This document shows, one piece after another, positions 18,935-29,590 of a stretch of DNA of 38,045 nucleotides. Where the stretch lies: NCBI GenBank assembly GCA_015039315.1, contig WIDE01000045.1, positions 1-38,045 of the forward strand, in the 5' to 3' direction. The notes under the pieces are model-generated. The model was not told where the DNA came from. It worked only from the letters and a program-made list of their open reading frames with translations, and searched no databases. Position 1 is the stretch's first letter; every line of letters begins with the position of its first letter. The DNA is from Clavulina sp. PMI_390. Lineage: Eukaryota > Basidiomycota > Agaricomycetes > Cantharellales > Hydnaceae. Both the position numbers and the translations under genes were made by a program.

Positions 18935-21407
18935 CTATCGGCGCAACCAGGCTTCAGGGGGGAGGCTATCCTGTAATGTGGGGCGAGATATGAGAAAAAC
19001 TGGGTCTCAAGAGTATGTATAGAAAGAGGTGTTTACCTTGACTTGCTGCACATTGGCGAACGCTGCTTGCACGTCCCAGTTGTTACCCTCCAGAGCCTGA
19101 CCGGCAAATTGAATTGTCAAGCCAGTCTGCTGTGCGAGCTGAATGAGCAGTGGCTTCTGATTATCAGGCTAAGAACAGGCGGTTGGTCAGGCTTCAGTTG
19201 ACGAAACAAAGAAACCAAGGTTTAATGAGACGTACGACGTTTGCAAGTATCGGATCATTTTGGAGTGAAGTCAACGAGTTGGAAGGGGGTACGCGTGGAG
19301 CTTGTCCAGCGCCACCGCTGCCGCTGGCAGATGTGGTCGCTGGAGGGTTAGCTGGCGCGGATGCTGGTGCAGGGGGTCGAGGACGAGAATTCTGGATCGG
19401 GCCAGGCATCTCGAGCTCTCCCTGCGTCCAGACATCAGGATGGGAGTACTGGCGCACAGTGAACATATCTGAGATGATGATAACTGGCCAACCCGCCTGC
19501 TGAGCACTAAACGAACGGGTACTGGTGAGATGGGGAAGCGGGGAACAAGGAGAAAGGAATGGCTTACGGAGAATCAGCTGGCGCAACCGTCAACATAAAG
19601 GATCGGTCGAACGAGCGAAGACCATTGACTGGGGCTATATGACCAGGCATTTAGTAAGGATCCGAGTGAACATGGAAAGTGGACATACCTTCCGCGAACT
19701 CGCCATGCACGTTGATGATCAATGCATCAGTCCCGTACCCAGGGGTATTCACAACACCAACCATAGGGAAAGCATCGACGCTGAACGCCTCTGGCTTTGT
19801 CATGGCATGGGTTGTTCCCGGGAAGGCTTTGAGGGCAGCCATGATCTGCTGTGGACCGGTCCGCAAGAGATCAATGGCGCCATCATTGCTCACTCGAGCA
19901 AGATTTCGAGAGCTGTGATGCATCGAGTCCCATTTAAGGGATTTCTGATTAGGGAGATCAGCCGAATACGCGAGCCCTCGTTTTTTAGCGCGTGGCGCCA
20001 GCGAAGTGTTCAAGCTTAGCGAGAACGTCGCATGTGGCGCATACACGGCCTCTAACGGGGCGCGATCGGTGTCGAACTGGGTAAAGTAGCGTGTGAGGAA
20101 CGTGGCAGAAACGCCCTCAACACCGCCTGCAAACAATGATGGGCCCATCGGGGCAGGGAATGAGGTGATGTTGGGAATTGAGGATGGTGACGTCTGACGC
20201 TGAGCTGCGTTAACAGTTGCGGCTTCGACGTCAAAAGTTACTCGAGGCAAAGCCTCTTGGTCGAGAACTGAGAGAGAGGGAAAACGACGAAGGGCATCGC
20301 TGTTGATGATATTAGTCACGAATACTAATGATGGCACTATTCCTGGGGATGCAGGTCTTGGGAGGCTCGTACTTTTTATAAGAGTCTAATCGATCGTGTT
20401 TAATGGCGTCGTCTCGTATCGGGTTGCCTCGCAGAATCAGTTCGGTGATTGTAGGTATCGAGCCTTTGACGGCTCGCACCGACAAACCGTCCAGGTCGCG
20501 GAAGCTACGGATCTTGTTGTTTTCAAGACTGAGGGCGTTGAGGTTGGGGAGGTAGTGATTAAGGGTAGCAAGGTGTTGGGTGTGAGTAAAGTTGTTGTTG
20601 GCGAGAGATATGGTCTTGACTGGTGGGTTCAGCTCTGACGCAAGCTTGAACAGGACAGGTCCCATTCGCTTGTTTGCTGTTGGGGCGTCGAGGGGTACGA
20701 TTTTGTGCTTCTTTAAGATTTCGTCGTCTTGTAGGTGCTGAAGGGGGGTCGTGGCGTAATTAGCGAGGCGGCGGTAAGGTGGGATGGCCTGCGAAAACGA
20801 ACCTCCAGATTGAGGAACTGAGCCTCAGGATTGTACCGTTGATTGATAAGTTGCCCTAGTATTTCCACGCTGGGAGCTCGCTCTGCTCCAGCAGGTCTCT
20901 CGACGATCACGTTCCGGCGAGGAATGCGGCTAGGGGGTGCCGTGCCATCAGCACGAGTCGACGAACCAGCAGAAGACGATCCGGCGCCTCTGATACTGAT
21001 GGATGATCCAGAAGTGCGACTTAATCGAGAGGCAAGCTAGGCATCATGTTGTTGGCAAGCGAGACAAAGGCCGAGCGCGGTTGGTGTCGGGGTTGCGAAA
21101 GAGGACTCGTTGTAAGCTTCGTGTTTTTTCTACAAGACTAAGCAGAGGCATAGAAGCCGTCAGCTGCAGAATAGAAGATGATGGTTACCGATGCGTTTTT
21201 TCCAGCATTTTGAGCGTCCAGTTCCATCTTCTCGAGGCGCTTGGATCTTAGTGGTTTGCTGTGGTCCTTCTTGGGACGTCTCGCAGCGCCAGGAGCGTCC
21301 CGCATAGAGACATCGTCGTCAATAGCCCGAGAAGAGCCAGAGCTTCTTAATGCCGCTGATGGTAGGTTGCGACGCTGAGTCGTCTGCACGCTGGGACTGG
21401 AGAACAT
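18935..21407 (-). CDS. MEX67: mRNA export receptor Mex67 (NXF1/TAP family)
   Basis: Carries mRNPs through the nuclear pore together with Mtr2. Start MFSSPSVQTTQRRNLPSAAL at 21407, then a basic Arg/Ser-rich N-terminal region (RRPKKDHSKPLRSKRLEKME; ISIRGAGSSSAGSSTRADGT), then INQRYNPEAQFLNLE, a leucine-rich-repeat block (VKTISLANNNFTHTQHL, LNALSLENNKIRSFRDLDGL, ITELILRGNPIRDD), and an NTF2-like domain (FLTRYFTQFDTDRAPLEAVY to VVNTPGYGTDALIINVHGEF, and WPVIIISDMFTVRQY). A Pro/Ala linker precedes the TAP-C/UBA domain that binds FG nucleoporins (LAQQTGLTIQFAGQALEGNN, AAFANVQQVK) and the end SLPPEAWLRR. Domain order is the full Mex67 order. The exon limits between the N-terminal region and 21000 are the least certain. 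It is divergent to GUP1 across 303 bp. Confidence 0.92.
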
Positions 21408-21710
21408 GATGATGGTGGGAGTTGTGTGGTGCTGTTTTTCCAAAGGCGTGCGAAGTGCTGAGTCAGGGACTCGAAGGCTGTGCCGGCCGGTCCCGATGAC
21501 CTGGTTTTCCAGTCATTTTCAACATCATTATACCGAACATTACCGGGCGAGAACATTCTGCACTGCTCTCGGACTTCCCTTGATCATTTCCTTCTACGCT
21601 GAGCACTGCAACTACGAAACTTCCAAAACGAGCGAATCGTGACACGACAAGAGTCACACAGTCACGCGCCTTATTGGAAGGGACACCCTGCCAACACCAG
21701 CTAGACCACT
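21408..21710. promoter_or_regulatory. Divergent promoter region MEX67 / GUP1
   Basis: 303 bp separate the two start codons, so both promoters and 5' UTRs must fit here. No TATA box is evident, in keeping with housekeeping genes. Confidence 0.5.
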
Positions 21711-24006
21711 ATGGCGGCTCTCAAAGCCAGCCCTCCTCCAGAAGACCTCTCATGGAGACGAAAGGGTGTTACTAATCTCACTATCCATGTTCCCTCCTCT
21801 ATGAAATCGTCGTCGCAACTTGGCTCGTTCTCTCCAAAGCCTTCGCGCTGGAGGTCCCCTGAATTCTTTGCATACGCTATAATATTTGCTCTGGCTCTGC
21901 CTTATATGCTATCTAGTGTCTTAAATTTAAGCAAAAGTTGAGAGTATCACCTTACGAGACCATTCATGTGTCCTTACTCCCCCCAACTTGATAGGCTCAC
22001 ATCCAAACTATCCCTCATATCGACACCGTTTGTCACCGGGTTGGCTCCTTGGGCGCGAAGTTGTAAGTATCTCTTACTTCCACTTTACACCTTTTGACGT
22101 CTCATCCCCTCTGACACAGGACACGAGTGACGCCCAATACCGAGGATTCCGATCCTACTTTCCTGCACTCTGTGGTCTTGCGCTTCTCCACCTAGGAGCG
22201 ACCCATTTAAATCGAATCATCCGCCCACAATCCTCTGCATCATCTAAGCCACACCTGGACCTGGACTTTACATTCATATTCTCGATTGTAATGATTATTG
22301 CATTACACGGGTTGAGTGCACTGAAGATCCTCGCACTCCTGGCCATAAACTATACGATCGCCAAATCAAGTCGAGGACACCCATTAGCCATCCCTGCTAC
22401 CTGGGCCTTCAATATCGCGATGCTATTTGGAAACGAGATATATGATGGCTACAAGTTTGCGTCCCTGCATCCAATTCTGAGTATCATGGTGCGCAATTCC
22501 GTGATGACCTGCATGGACATACTTTAATGAGACATTTCGACTAGAAAGGATGATTTCAGGGGCTTCTATCCTCGATGGAATGTGACGTTCAACATTGCAG
22601 CCCTCCGGCTCATAGCTTTCAACGTGGATTACATCTGGTCGACGAAAGAAGGGCCTTCCAACGAAGTAAGGGATATAGACCTTGTGACTTATGCCCTAGC
22701 TGATTTGTATCCGTATTTCTCCGACAGCCTACGGAGCCACTGACTGAGCGAACTCGGGTTTCCACCGCTCACCCCGAAGCAGCGTACTCATTTAGAAACT
22801 ACCTGTCCTACGTACTCTATCCACCACTCTACATCGCAGGCCCGATCATGACGTTCAATGATTTCATGTGGCAGGTCGGTATCCCACCTATTACTCTTTG
22901 ACTTCACACTATATGCCGAGTTTGCTGACACATTGGTCCACAGGTTCGCCAACCACCCACGATCACGCGATCTTTTCGAATCTCTTATTTCGTCCGCTTC
23001 GTAATCTCGATGCTAACGATGGAGTTTGTGCTGCACTATATCTACGTCGTCGCCATCAAGGACGCCAAAGCTTGGACCAACGATTCACCACTCGAACTGG
23101 CGATGATCGGGTTCTGGAATCTGGTTGTCATGTGGCTAAAGGTTTGTGTTCGCCCCAAGAACGTCATGCCACTTGCCGTTATTTACTGACGTCACAGCTC
23201 CTGATACCATGGAGATTCTTCCGCTTGTGGGCCCTGCTGGATGGAATGGAGCCTCAGGAGAACATGGTCCGTTGTGTAGCGAATAACTATTCTACACTTG
23301 GGTTCTGGCGCAGTTGGCATCGAAGCTACAATCTTTGGCTCATCAGGTGCGTCTCGGCAGGTTTCTACCCTTCTCCCGGGGTTAATGGCGTCTCTACTGC
23401 AGGTATATTTATGTACCACTAGGTGGTTCAAACAGCGCCATACTCCCCAAACTACTTGTCTTCACATTCGTTGCTTTATGGCACGATCTATCAATGCGAT
23501 TGCTGGTGTGGGGCTGGTTGATAACCTTCATTATCCTCCCTGAGGTCATTGCAACCCAACTTTTACCCCAGTCTCAGGTGTGTTCGACTCACGAAGACTT
23601 GCCGAGGAACTATGATTTGACTCTAGACGCTATTAGTATGGTGGGGAGTGGTGGTACCGACATGTCTGCGCGTTTGGCGGAGCATTGAATATTCTGCTCA
23701 TGATGAGCGCGAACCTGATTGGGTTCGTCCTGGGGACAGATGGCACTGGGTATCTCCTAGGCCAGATTGCTAGCTCTTGGGGAGGTGAGTACCGTCGTCC
23801 TACTCTGGTTTCTCGGGCCGCTAATGCCGGTCGCGCACGATATTTAGGTTGGGCTTTCATCGTCGTTACGATAGGTTGCCTATTCGTTGGTGTTCAGGTC
23901 ATGTTTGAGTATCGGTATGTGCGTATAACCTCTAAAATTATCATATGCTTAATTTTCTCTATGCAGCGAGGAAGAAAAGCGGAGAGGAATATTCAGGAAG
24001 TGCTGA
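21711..24006 (+). CDS. GUP1: Gup1-type MBOAT acyltransferase
   Basis: ER multi-pass membrane-bound O-acyltransferase; yeast Gup1 adds a C26 acyl chain when GPI anchors are remodelled and affects glycerol uptake, wall and membrane order. Starts [20 protein letters not shown], with the first membrane helix [16 protein letters not shown]. Typical Gup1 wording follows: [109 protein letters not shown] and [20 protein letters not shown], whose His is the conserved MBOAT catalytic His. C-terminal helices end [12 protein letters not shown] before the TGA at 24004-24006. Exons 21711-21936, 21995-22062 and one from 22120 were placed exactly; about eight more short introns follow. Presence of the Gup1 signature blocks makes another MBOAT unlikely. 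Confidence 0.93.
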
Positions 24007-24237
24007 AATATCTAGCGGGTACACCTGTCCGGCTGTATGGATAATCGTTAGGCACCTGTGTTCTACATACCTCTATAATCCATCTTTCTTTACTCCATGT
24101 ACCTTAAAGGCTGTTGGCACAGCCCATGCATCGATAGACGACGCCACAGCCCCTTCGGGTGCATCTTCATAAATACCGGTGTCACGCGTGATTCATACTC
24201 TCAACCTCCCTCGAACTTGAACCATCGCATAGGAAAC

Positions 24238-25352
24238 ATGTCTTATCGCCAACGCCGCTTCCAGTCACCGTAAGTACACAAGCCTATCGAAGACGATAGA
24301 GAGAGCTTATCTTCGTTAGTAGCCCGGTGTTCCTCACCTACGAATCCATTACGCACAGCTCGCGCTACTCGCGCTCCCCTAGTCCGACGAGTGACTCGGA
24401 CAATGAGTCCTACATGTCCGACGTCGAGTCTATGCACTCCCCGCCTACCGAGCACCAGCATGTCGTCGGCGATATGGAGATGGATGGCGTCGGCGATGTG
24501 ACCCTTGTTGACGCCGCCGGCGATCATGACTCCACTGCCTCAGATGCGCAACAACAGCAACAAGCTGGTCTTAAGCTCAAGTTGGCTGCTGCTGACGAGG
24601 AGAACGAAGGAGACGAGCAGGCACAGAAGGAAGCTCGCCGCCTACTGGCAGAGAAACGCAAGGGCAAGCGGCCCGAGCTCAGCCCTGAGCAGATCCAAGC
24701 GAAAGCAGCAGCTCGAGCTGAGCGTCGGCGCGCTCGCGAGGAGGCAGAAATAGAAGCTTATCGCGAGTCGTATCGCCCGATTCTGACGATCAAGTCCAGC
24801 CAGGGTTTCGTGTGGAACCAGGTATGTGCATCCATCCTATTTGTTGGGCGTCAGCCCTTCCCCAGCGTCACACGAGGCGGGGGCGTGTCGGATGGGGTGT
24901 CATCGGCGTGTGGCTGTGAATCATGCTGATGCTGATGACTCGCTTCATTTTCTGTCTACTCTTATTACAGGAGCTGTTCATCCCCGCCTGGCAAAAGGAT
25001 CGTTGTGAGTATCATGTTGCTTAGAACGGGTGTTCGACACGATCGCCTCTTCTCTCTTACTACGTGTCCTCGGAACTGCGTTGCTGACTGCGCTTAATTT
25101 TTATTGCATATGCCCGTCAACCTTTATGTTTGTTCAAAAACTGCCGTGGTGACTCACTTGCATGCATCCCTCCTTCCGTGCGATAATGATTCAGACCACT
25201 GCTCGACGTCACCGTCCTCGGCCCCATATGCGACGGGTGCATCCCCTGCGTCGACCTACGCGGGAAGCGGCATGGAGTACGAAGTCGAGTGCGTTGATAT
25301 CCGCATCAGGGAGGGAGAGCTCGAGCACATCGTCCCCCGCTCTTCCGCATAA
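24238..25352 (+). CDS. Conserved-looking Ser/Glu-rich protein, function unknown
   Basis: Exon 1 (24238 on) gives MSYRQRRFQSP; donor gtaagt and acceptor cgttag join in phase to SPVFLTYESITHSSRYSRSP. The middle is acidic and charged (DNESYMSDVESMHSPPTEHQ), with a Gln run and a Glu/Arg/Ala helix (EEAEIEAYRESYRPILTIKS). Two ordered blocks stand out: SSQGFVWNQ-ELFIPAWQKDR, split by a 150-nt intron, and the C-terminal EYEVECVDIRIREGELEHIV ending PRSSA. After DR a donor gtgagt and acceptor gattcag (25194) join as DRYHCSTSPSSAPYATG, a larger intron of about 190 nt. I believe agaricomycetes carry orthologues, but no function comes to mind. No signal peptide or membrane helix; predicted mostly disordered and cytoplasmic or nuclear. 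Confidence 0.8.
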
Positions 25353-26464
25353 CTGAGCGGGTTCTCCATCACCCCACACGCGGCTCCAATAACACTTCTA
25401 CGACTCATTTTACGATCCATCAACGTCAGCTCTATTCCGTCAACAAGGATAGATGTCGCTTTCTCAATCAGCTACTCGGCCCCTTCCTGTTCGCTTCGTA
25501 CTCAAACTGCTTTCTTGGTTTATCATTCTCTTTCCTTGTCTCTTTCTTCTTTCTTTGATCCACCAGGCTTCTTTCGACTTGTCGGGTCCCTTTTCTTATC
25601 CATTTACGCTTTGGTCGCTTTTTACTCGCGTCTTTTCACTCCCTCGCATATCATCGTACGTCATTTTCCACTCTTCATAATACTCCTCCCCTGACCCACT
25701 CACCCATCTCCTCAGTTTTGTTTAGCAGCTCAAGGCTGGATTCATAACACCCATTTATGACGGATGGATAACCTCTACCGTCTCATAATCCTGCAATATC
25801 TCCTCACTTTACCACATATTTCGATTTAAATAGCTTCCTTACCACTTCCTCATTTCTTTTTTTTCTCCGCAAGTCGCCATGTCCCTGTTCTTTGTTCCTA
25901 AGGACGGCCCGTTCGTTCGGCGCTTGTCAATTTGTTTCCCTTTCTCCCTCCCATTCTGTTGGAATTTTGGATCCCCACGCTTTGAATTGCTTTGCTCAAC
26001 TGTGTAGCCATGTATCATCTTTTCTGAATCCCATTGCTTGAACCCCTTATCGTCTGTCGTGTGAAAACCAGGGCACGTTCGGCGTCGGCGATGTCCCCGT
26101 GTGCACAAGTGGTTAACTCTACATTCGATCCTCTAGCCGTCAGAGACAAGTACGTACATGTACATTGTCCGTCTGGGTTGGATCATCCTGTCATTAATAT
26201 TGACTGGATCATTGATAGTCATCACCAATATGTTCATGTACCTTTAGGCGTCGCCGTTTGGCGTCTAAGGGGGAGAACCAATTGATAGTTGCCTCGGCAC
26301 CGAAAGAGGAGATTTCTTACCGCTGATTCCCTTGGCGAGCGCAAGGCCGGGGTGTCGGTCGACTTGATGCATACGTACAATCCATGGGAACGGTTTACCA
26401 CTCATATATGTCCTCACTTGAGAAACTGCGCTCTTAGACTCTACGACCACTTCCCCCTTCCACC
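25353..26464. other. 1.1-kb pyrimidine-rich intergenic region
   Basis: Longest gene-free stretch between same-strand genes. Plus strand 25450-25900 is rich in C and T (many cttt/tccc runs), as in fungal promoters and leaders. An open frame at 25453-25680 is hydrophobic only because T-rich codons encode F and L. Near 26150-26165 is a short palindrome (gtacatgtac). It should contain the GH16 promoter; no TATA box is clear. Confidence 0.45.
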
Positions 26465-28336
26465 ATGTCAACGACCGTGCTCCTCTTGTTCTCTCTAGTG
26501 TGCGCCGGTGTGCAAGCCGGGCATGTCGCACCCGCCCACCCCAGCACATACCATCTCTACTCTCGAGGACAGAATGCCAACTACACGATAGCTCAAAACT
26601 ACACTGGCGCCAATTTGTCAGTTTTCTTGCTTGATTTGATTTGTCGGAGTGATTCTTGGCGTGCGCAGCCGAAGCAAGGCACTGAAATTTCCTCGATGAC
26701 CGCCGCACGTGTGGTATTTGTCCTTCTAGCTTCCAGGGATGGGACTTTGCTACTGGACCTGACACGACAAACTGGGGGAACGTAACGTGAGTGTTGCCAG
26801 AGTCGTGGGTCGTCCTGTTATGGATCATCTCAATTTGCGCCGGGCATGGATAGTTACCTCTCCCAAACTGATGCACAAACACAAGGCCTCATCGGGCTTA
26901 CGTCTTCTGGGAATACCATCATTAAAGTCGACAACACGACCGTTGGCCCTGAGGGCTCCAACTACACGCGCGCGACTGTTTCGATGTCTTCACAGAACAA
27001 GTTCACTCAGGGGAGCCTGGTTCTGTTCCAGGCGACGCACATGCCATATGGATGTGGTGTCTGTAAGTGACGGGGTTCTTCCTCTTGACGCCAATCTTGC
27101 TGAACCACGTTATCCCTCCTCCAGGGCCCGGATTCTGGACGCTGGTGAGACAACACATTGAACAGCTCCATACGACTGAGTTCTCATATGACGGCTTTGT
27201 AGGGTGGTGATGCGAGCAACTGGCCCCTGTATGGCGAGATGGACATCGTTGGTACGTTGGGAGCGGCTCTTCATTTTACTCTTGCTGACCGCCTCCCTGC
27301 CGACCACTAGAGCAAGTCAACTTGGCCACGAACAACCAATACTCTCTCCACACCGGTTCGTATTCTCTGAGCCTGTCGCCTTTCCAGACGTCTTGCTGAA
27401 ACAGTAATTCCTCCAGAACAAGGCTGCACACGCCCAGCGCCCGCCACCGGGCTGCAAACCGGGACAGCAGGCCAAGCGGATTGCTGGAACATGACCAACT
27501 ACAACACTGGCTGCATCACCGTCGAGACGAAGCCGGTAAGATATCATCTTGCCTCCTGATGACTATATATTGCTCTTACCCACATATCTTCGGTCCGTTA
27601 GAATAACTATGGGGCAGGATTTGCGAACAACGGGGGAGGTGCATATGCTTTGCAGTGGACTGATGATGCCATTCGATTCTGGTTCTTCCCGGTACGTTTC
27701 CAACAATGAACCACATGGGGCACACTTCTCGTCGGGTCTCGAGCAGTCCACCGGCTAACTCCTCTTAATCACACTCTCCAACATAATACTCAGCGCGCCT
27801 CCATCCCGGCCGACTTCGACTCTGCAAACCCCCAGCCTGGCAACTGGGGTGCTCCCGGTGGCCTCTACCCACAAGCGACATGCGACTTCCCATCGCATTT
27901 CGGACCGCAAGCTATCAAGCTTGACATCGACCTCTGCGGGTTATATGCTGGGCTCCCAAATATCTTCAATGCTAACGGGCTCTGCTCCGGGAAATGTGTG
28001 GACCTCATCAACAACCCTTCAAACTGGAATACCGCCTATTATGAGATCGAATTCTTGAGGGTATTTACGGAGTACGTCCATGTTTTTTCTGTTCAACATT
28101 TGAGGTGATTGATCACAGTCATACTTAATCGTGTTCTCCGTGATAGGTACAATGGAACCGCGCCGCCAGCAACGTCCACTAGCGTAGCATCTCACAGTAG
28201 CAACCCAACTTTCTCGGCGACAACTGGCGCACCCACCACTTCGGGAAAGACCGGCGCCGCGGCCTTGCGTGCCCTCATCTCTGCTCCTTTACTTTATCTT
28301 GGCAGCGTTGCTGGTGCATTCGTTCTCTTCAGCTAA
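26465..28336 (+). CDS. GH16 family endo-beta-glucanase, GPI-anchored
   Basis: Secreted glycoside hydrolase family 16 enzyme acting on beta-1,3(4)-glucans of fungal or plant walls. Signal peptide [19 protein letters not shown]; start of fold [17 protein letters not shown]; then [38 protein letters not shown] and the catalytic motif GEMDIVEQVN (ExDxxE: first Glu nucleophile, last Glu acid/base), with the final Glu codon split by an intron. Later blocks: [80 protein letters not shown] Ser/Thr tail ([20 protein letters not shown]) and the hydrophobic end [19 protein letters not shown] indicate a GPI anchor. Intron 1 is about 115 nt, longer than usual here. Stop TAA 28334-28336. A wall-remodelling role of its own cell is more likely than nutrition because of the anchor. 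Confidence 0.92.
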
Positions 28337-28807
28337 GAAGGGTGCGAGCGCCCAAACGATTTATTGATGTCACTATGCTATACCACGCGCGGACCTTTCG
28401 CTTTAGGGAATTTACGTTACTACATGTATCGGCCATATTACCTTCTACATAATAGAGCATATCCGTTTGGAATTTACATAGTCGATTTCTATCGTGAAAA
28501 CGTGAAGGCAAAGCGATATTGCGCGCTTGAGGGAACATCGTTAGCGATTCGTTATCACCCAACCGGTAATCAGTGGAAGCGATGCCGAAAGCCCAGAGGA
28601 TAGTGGTGTCCAATCGAAGTTCCTCCAGCTCTGGCGCCAGTGCTACAGACGAAATGACCCTAAATCGGACCCAGGAAGGCTCCTAGAAGTCGTAGAGGTG
28701 GTGGTAGCGTCCCGGAAGGGGAATAGCTAGCTTATCGCCAATCAGACCTTAGGTGTCCACTTCGTTTCTGACTCGCCGGGACGTCTTGAAGTAGAACCAA
28801 AGGCATA
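28337..28807. other. Convergent 3' flanks of GH16 and POP5
   Basis: Both neighbours end here. The open frames on either strand lack features. Nothing else seen. Confidence 0.5.
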
Positions 28808-29504
28808 TTAGTCCTGCATGGCCTCAATCTCTTGGCGGCTCGATTTCAGGTAGTTTGCAAGCAAGTCTAGAGCCCAAGTCAGCCATCAATCCATTGTCTG
28901 TTCAGAAAGTGAGGGCTATACTAACCTGAGCGAGCACTTTTTGTACGAGCGATGATTTCTTGGTCATGTTGGATCGCCGCGATCTGAACCTTCTTGATCG
29001 TACCTATCAATAGTTTCGATGCACTAATGAGATGGAGAAGCAGGCAGCACATATGGGGAAACCCAATACCCACCCGAGACTTTCACGATAGTTGGAATAT
29101 GAGCTCTACCACTCAACGAAGTAATAAGCGTAGTAGCTGCCCAAGCTATCCGGTGGTGATCTCTAGCGACGCGAACGATACACATGTTGGTGATCGGAGA
29201 GAAGTACTTGACTGAGAGTTGTTAAGATGAGCAGTGGAGTAAATAGCAAATTAGAGATGTTACGCACCATTAAGGGAGCTCCCTACCGCACCCCATCCAG
29301 CAGCACCAAAGTTATGGATGACGCTATTCTTAAGCGCGTTATACACGCTTTTGGAAGTGAGCTCTGCAGAAGCTGTTGAAGCAGTAGCCCCAGACAGTGA
29401 ATCAACAGGTATAAACTCGATCAGGAGCCATCGGTTCTGTAAAGGAGTTAGATTATTTTGCAAATTTCGCCTGTTCAGATAGTATCAACCTTGAATCGGA
29501 CCAT
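28808..29504 (-). CDS. POP5: RNase P/MRP subunit Pop5
   Basis: Protein subunit of nuclear RNase P and RNase MRP, which mature tRNA 5' ends and cut rRNA precursors. A tiny first exon (29504-29490, MVRFK) is joined to exon 2 (from 29436) as MVRFK-NRWLLIEFIPVDS, the classic Pop5/Rpp14 start. Then SKSVYNALKNSVIHNFGAAG, WGAVGSSLN, an intron (donor gtgcgt), VKYFSPITNMCIVRVARDHH, RIAWAATTLIT, GRAHIPTIVKVSG, another intron, GTIKKVQIAAIQHDQEIIAR and the end SRQEIEAMQD, TAA at 28808-28810. A linker (SGATASTASAE) is inserted in the N-terminal part compared with the shortest family members. It shares an 86-bp divergent promoter with VPS39. Confidence 0.92.
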
Positions 29505-29590
29505 GGGCAGCTTGAATGGGCTGTCAAGAATGCAAAGCCGGAGTCGACATACGCAAGCGTCATCACACAGCAACAGCGCACGCAGCCGTC
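29505..29590. promoter_or_regulatory. 86-bp divergent promoter POP5 / VPS39
   Basis: Only 86 bp lie between the two start codons (29504 minus, 29591 plus). No TATA box; several short CAG/CGC words. The transcripts' 5' UTRs must be very short or overlap. Confidence 0.6.

Noticed and set aside
25453..25680. Hydrophobic plus-strand frame that looks like a membrane protein
   Set aside because: Hydrophobicity comes from T/C-rich DNA giving Phe, Leu and Ser codons; no splice partner or conserved motif.
28364..28603. Plus-strand frame of 79 codons after GH16
   Set aside because: Lies in the convergent 3' region; no motif and no start context support.
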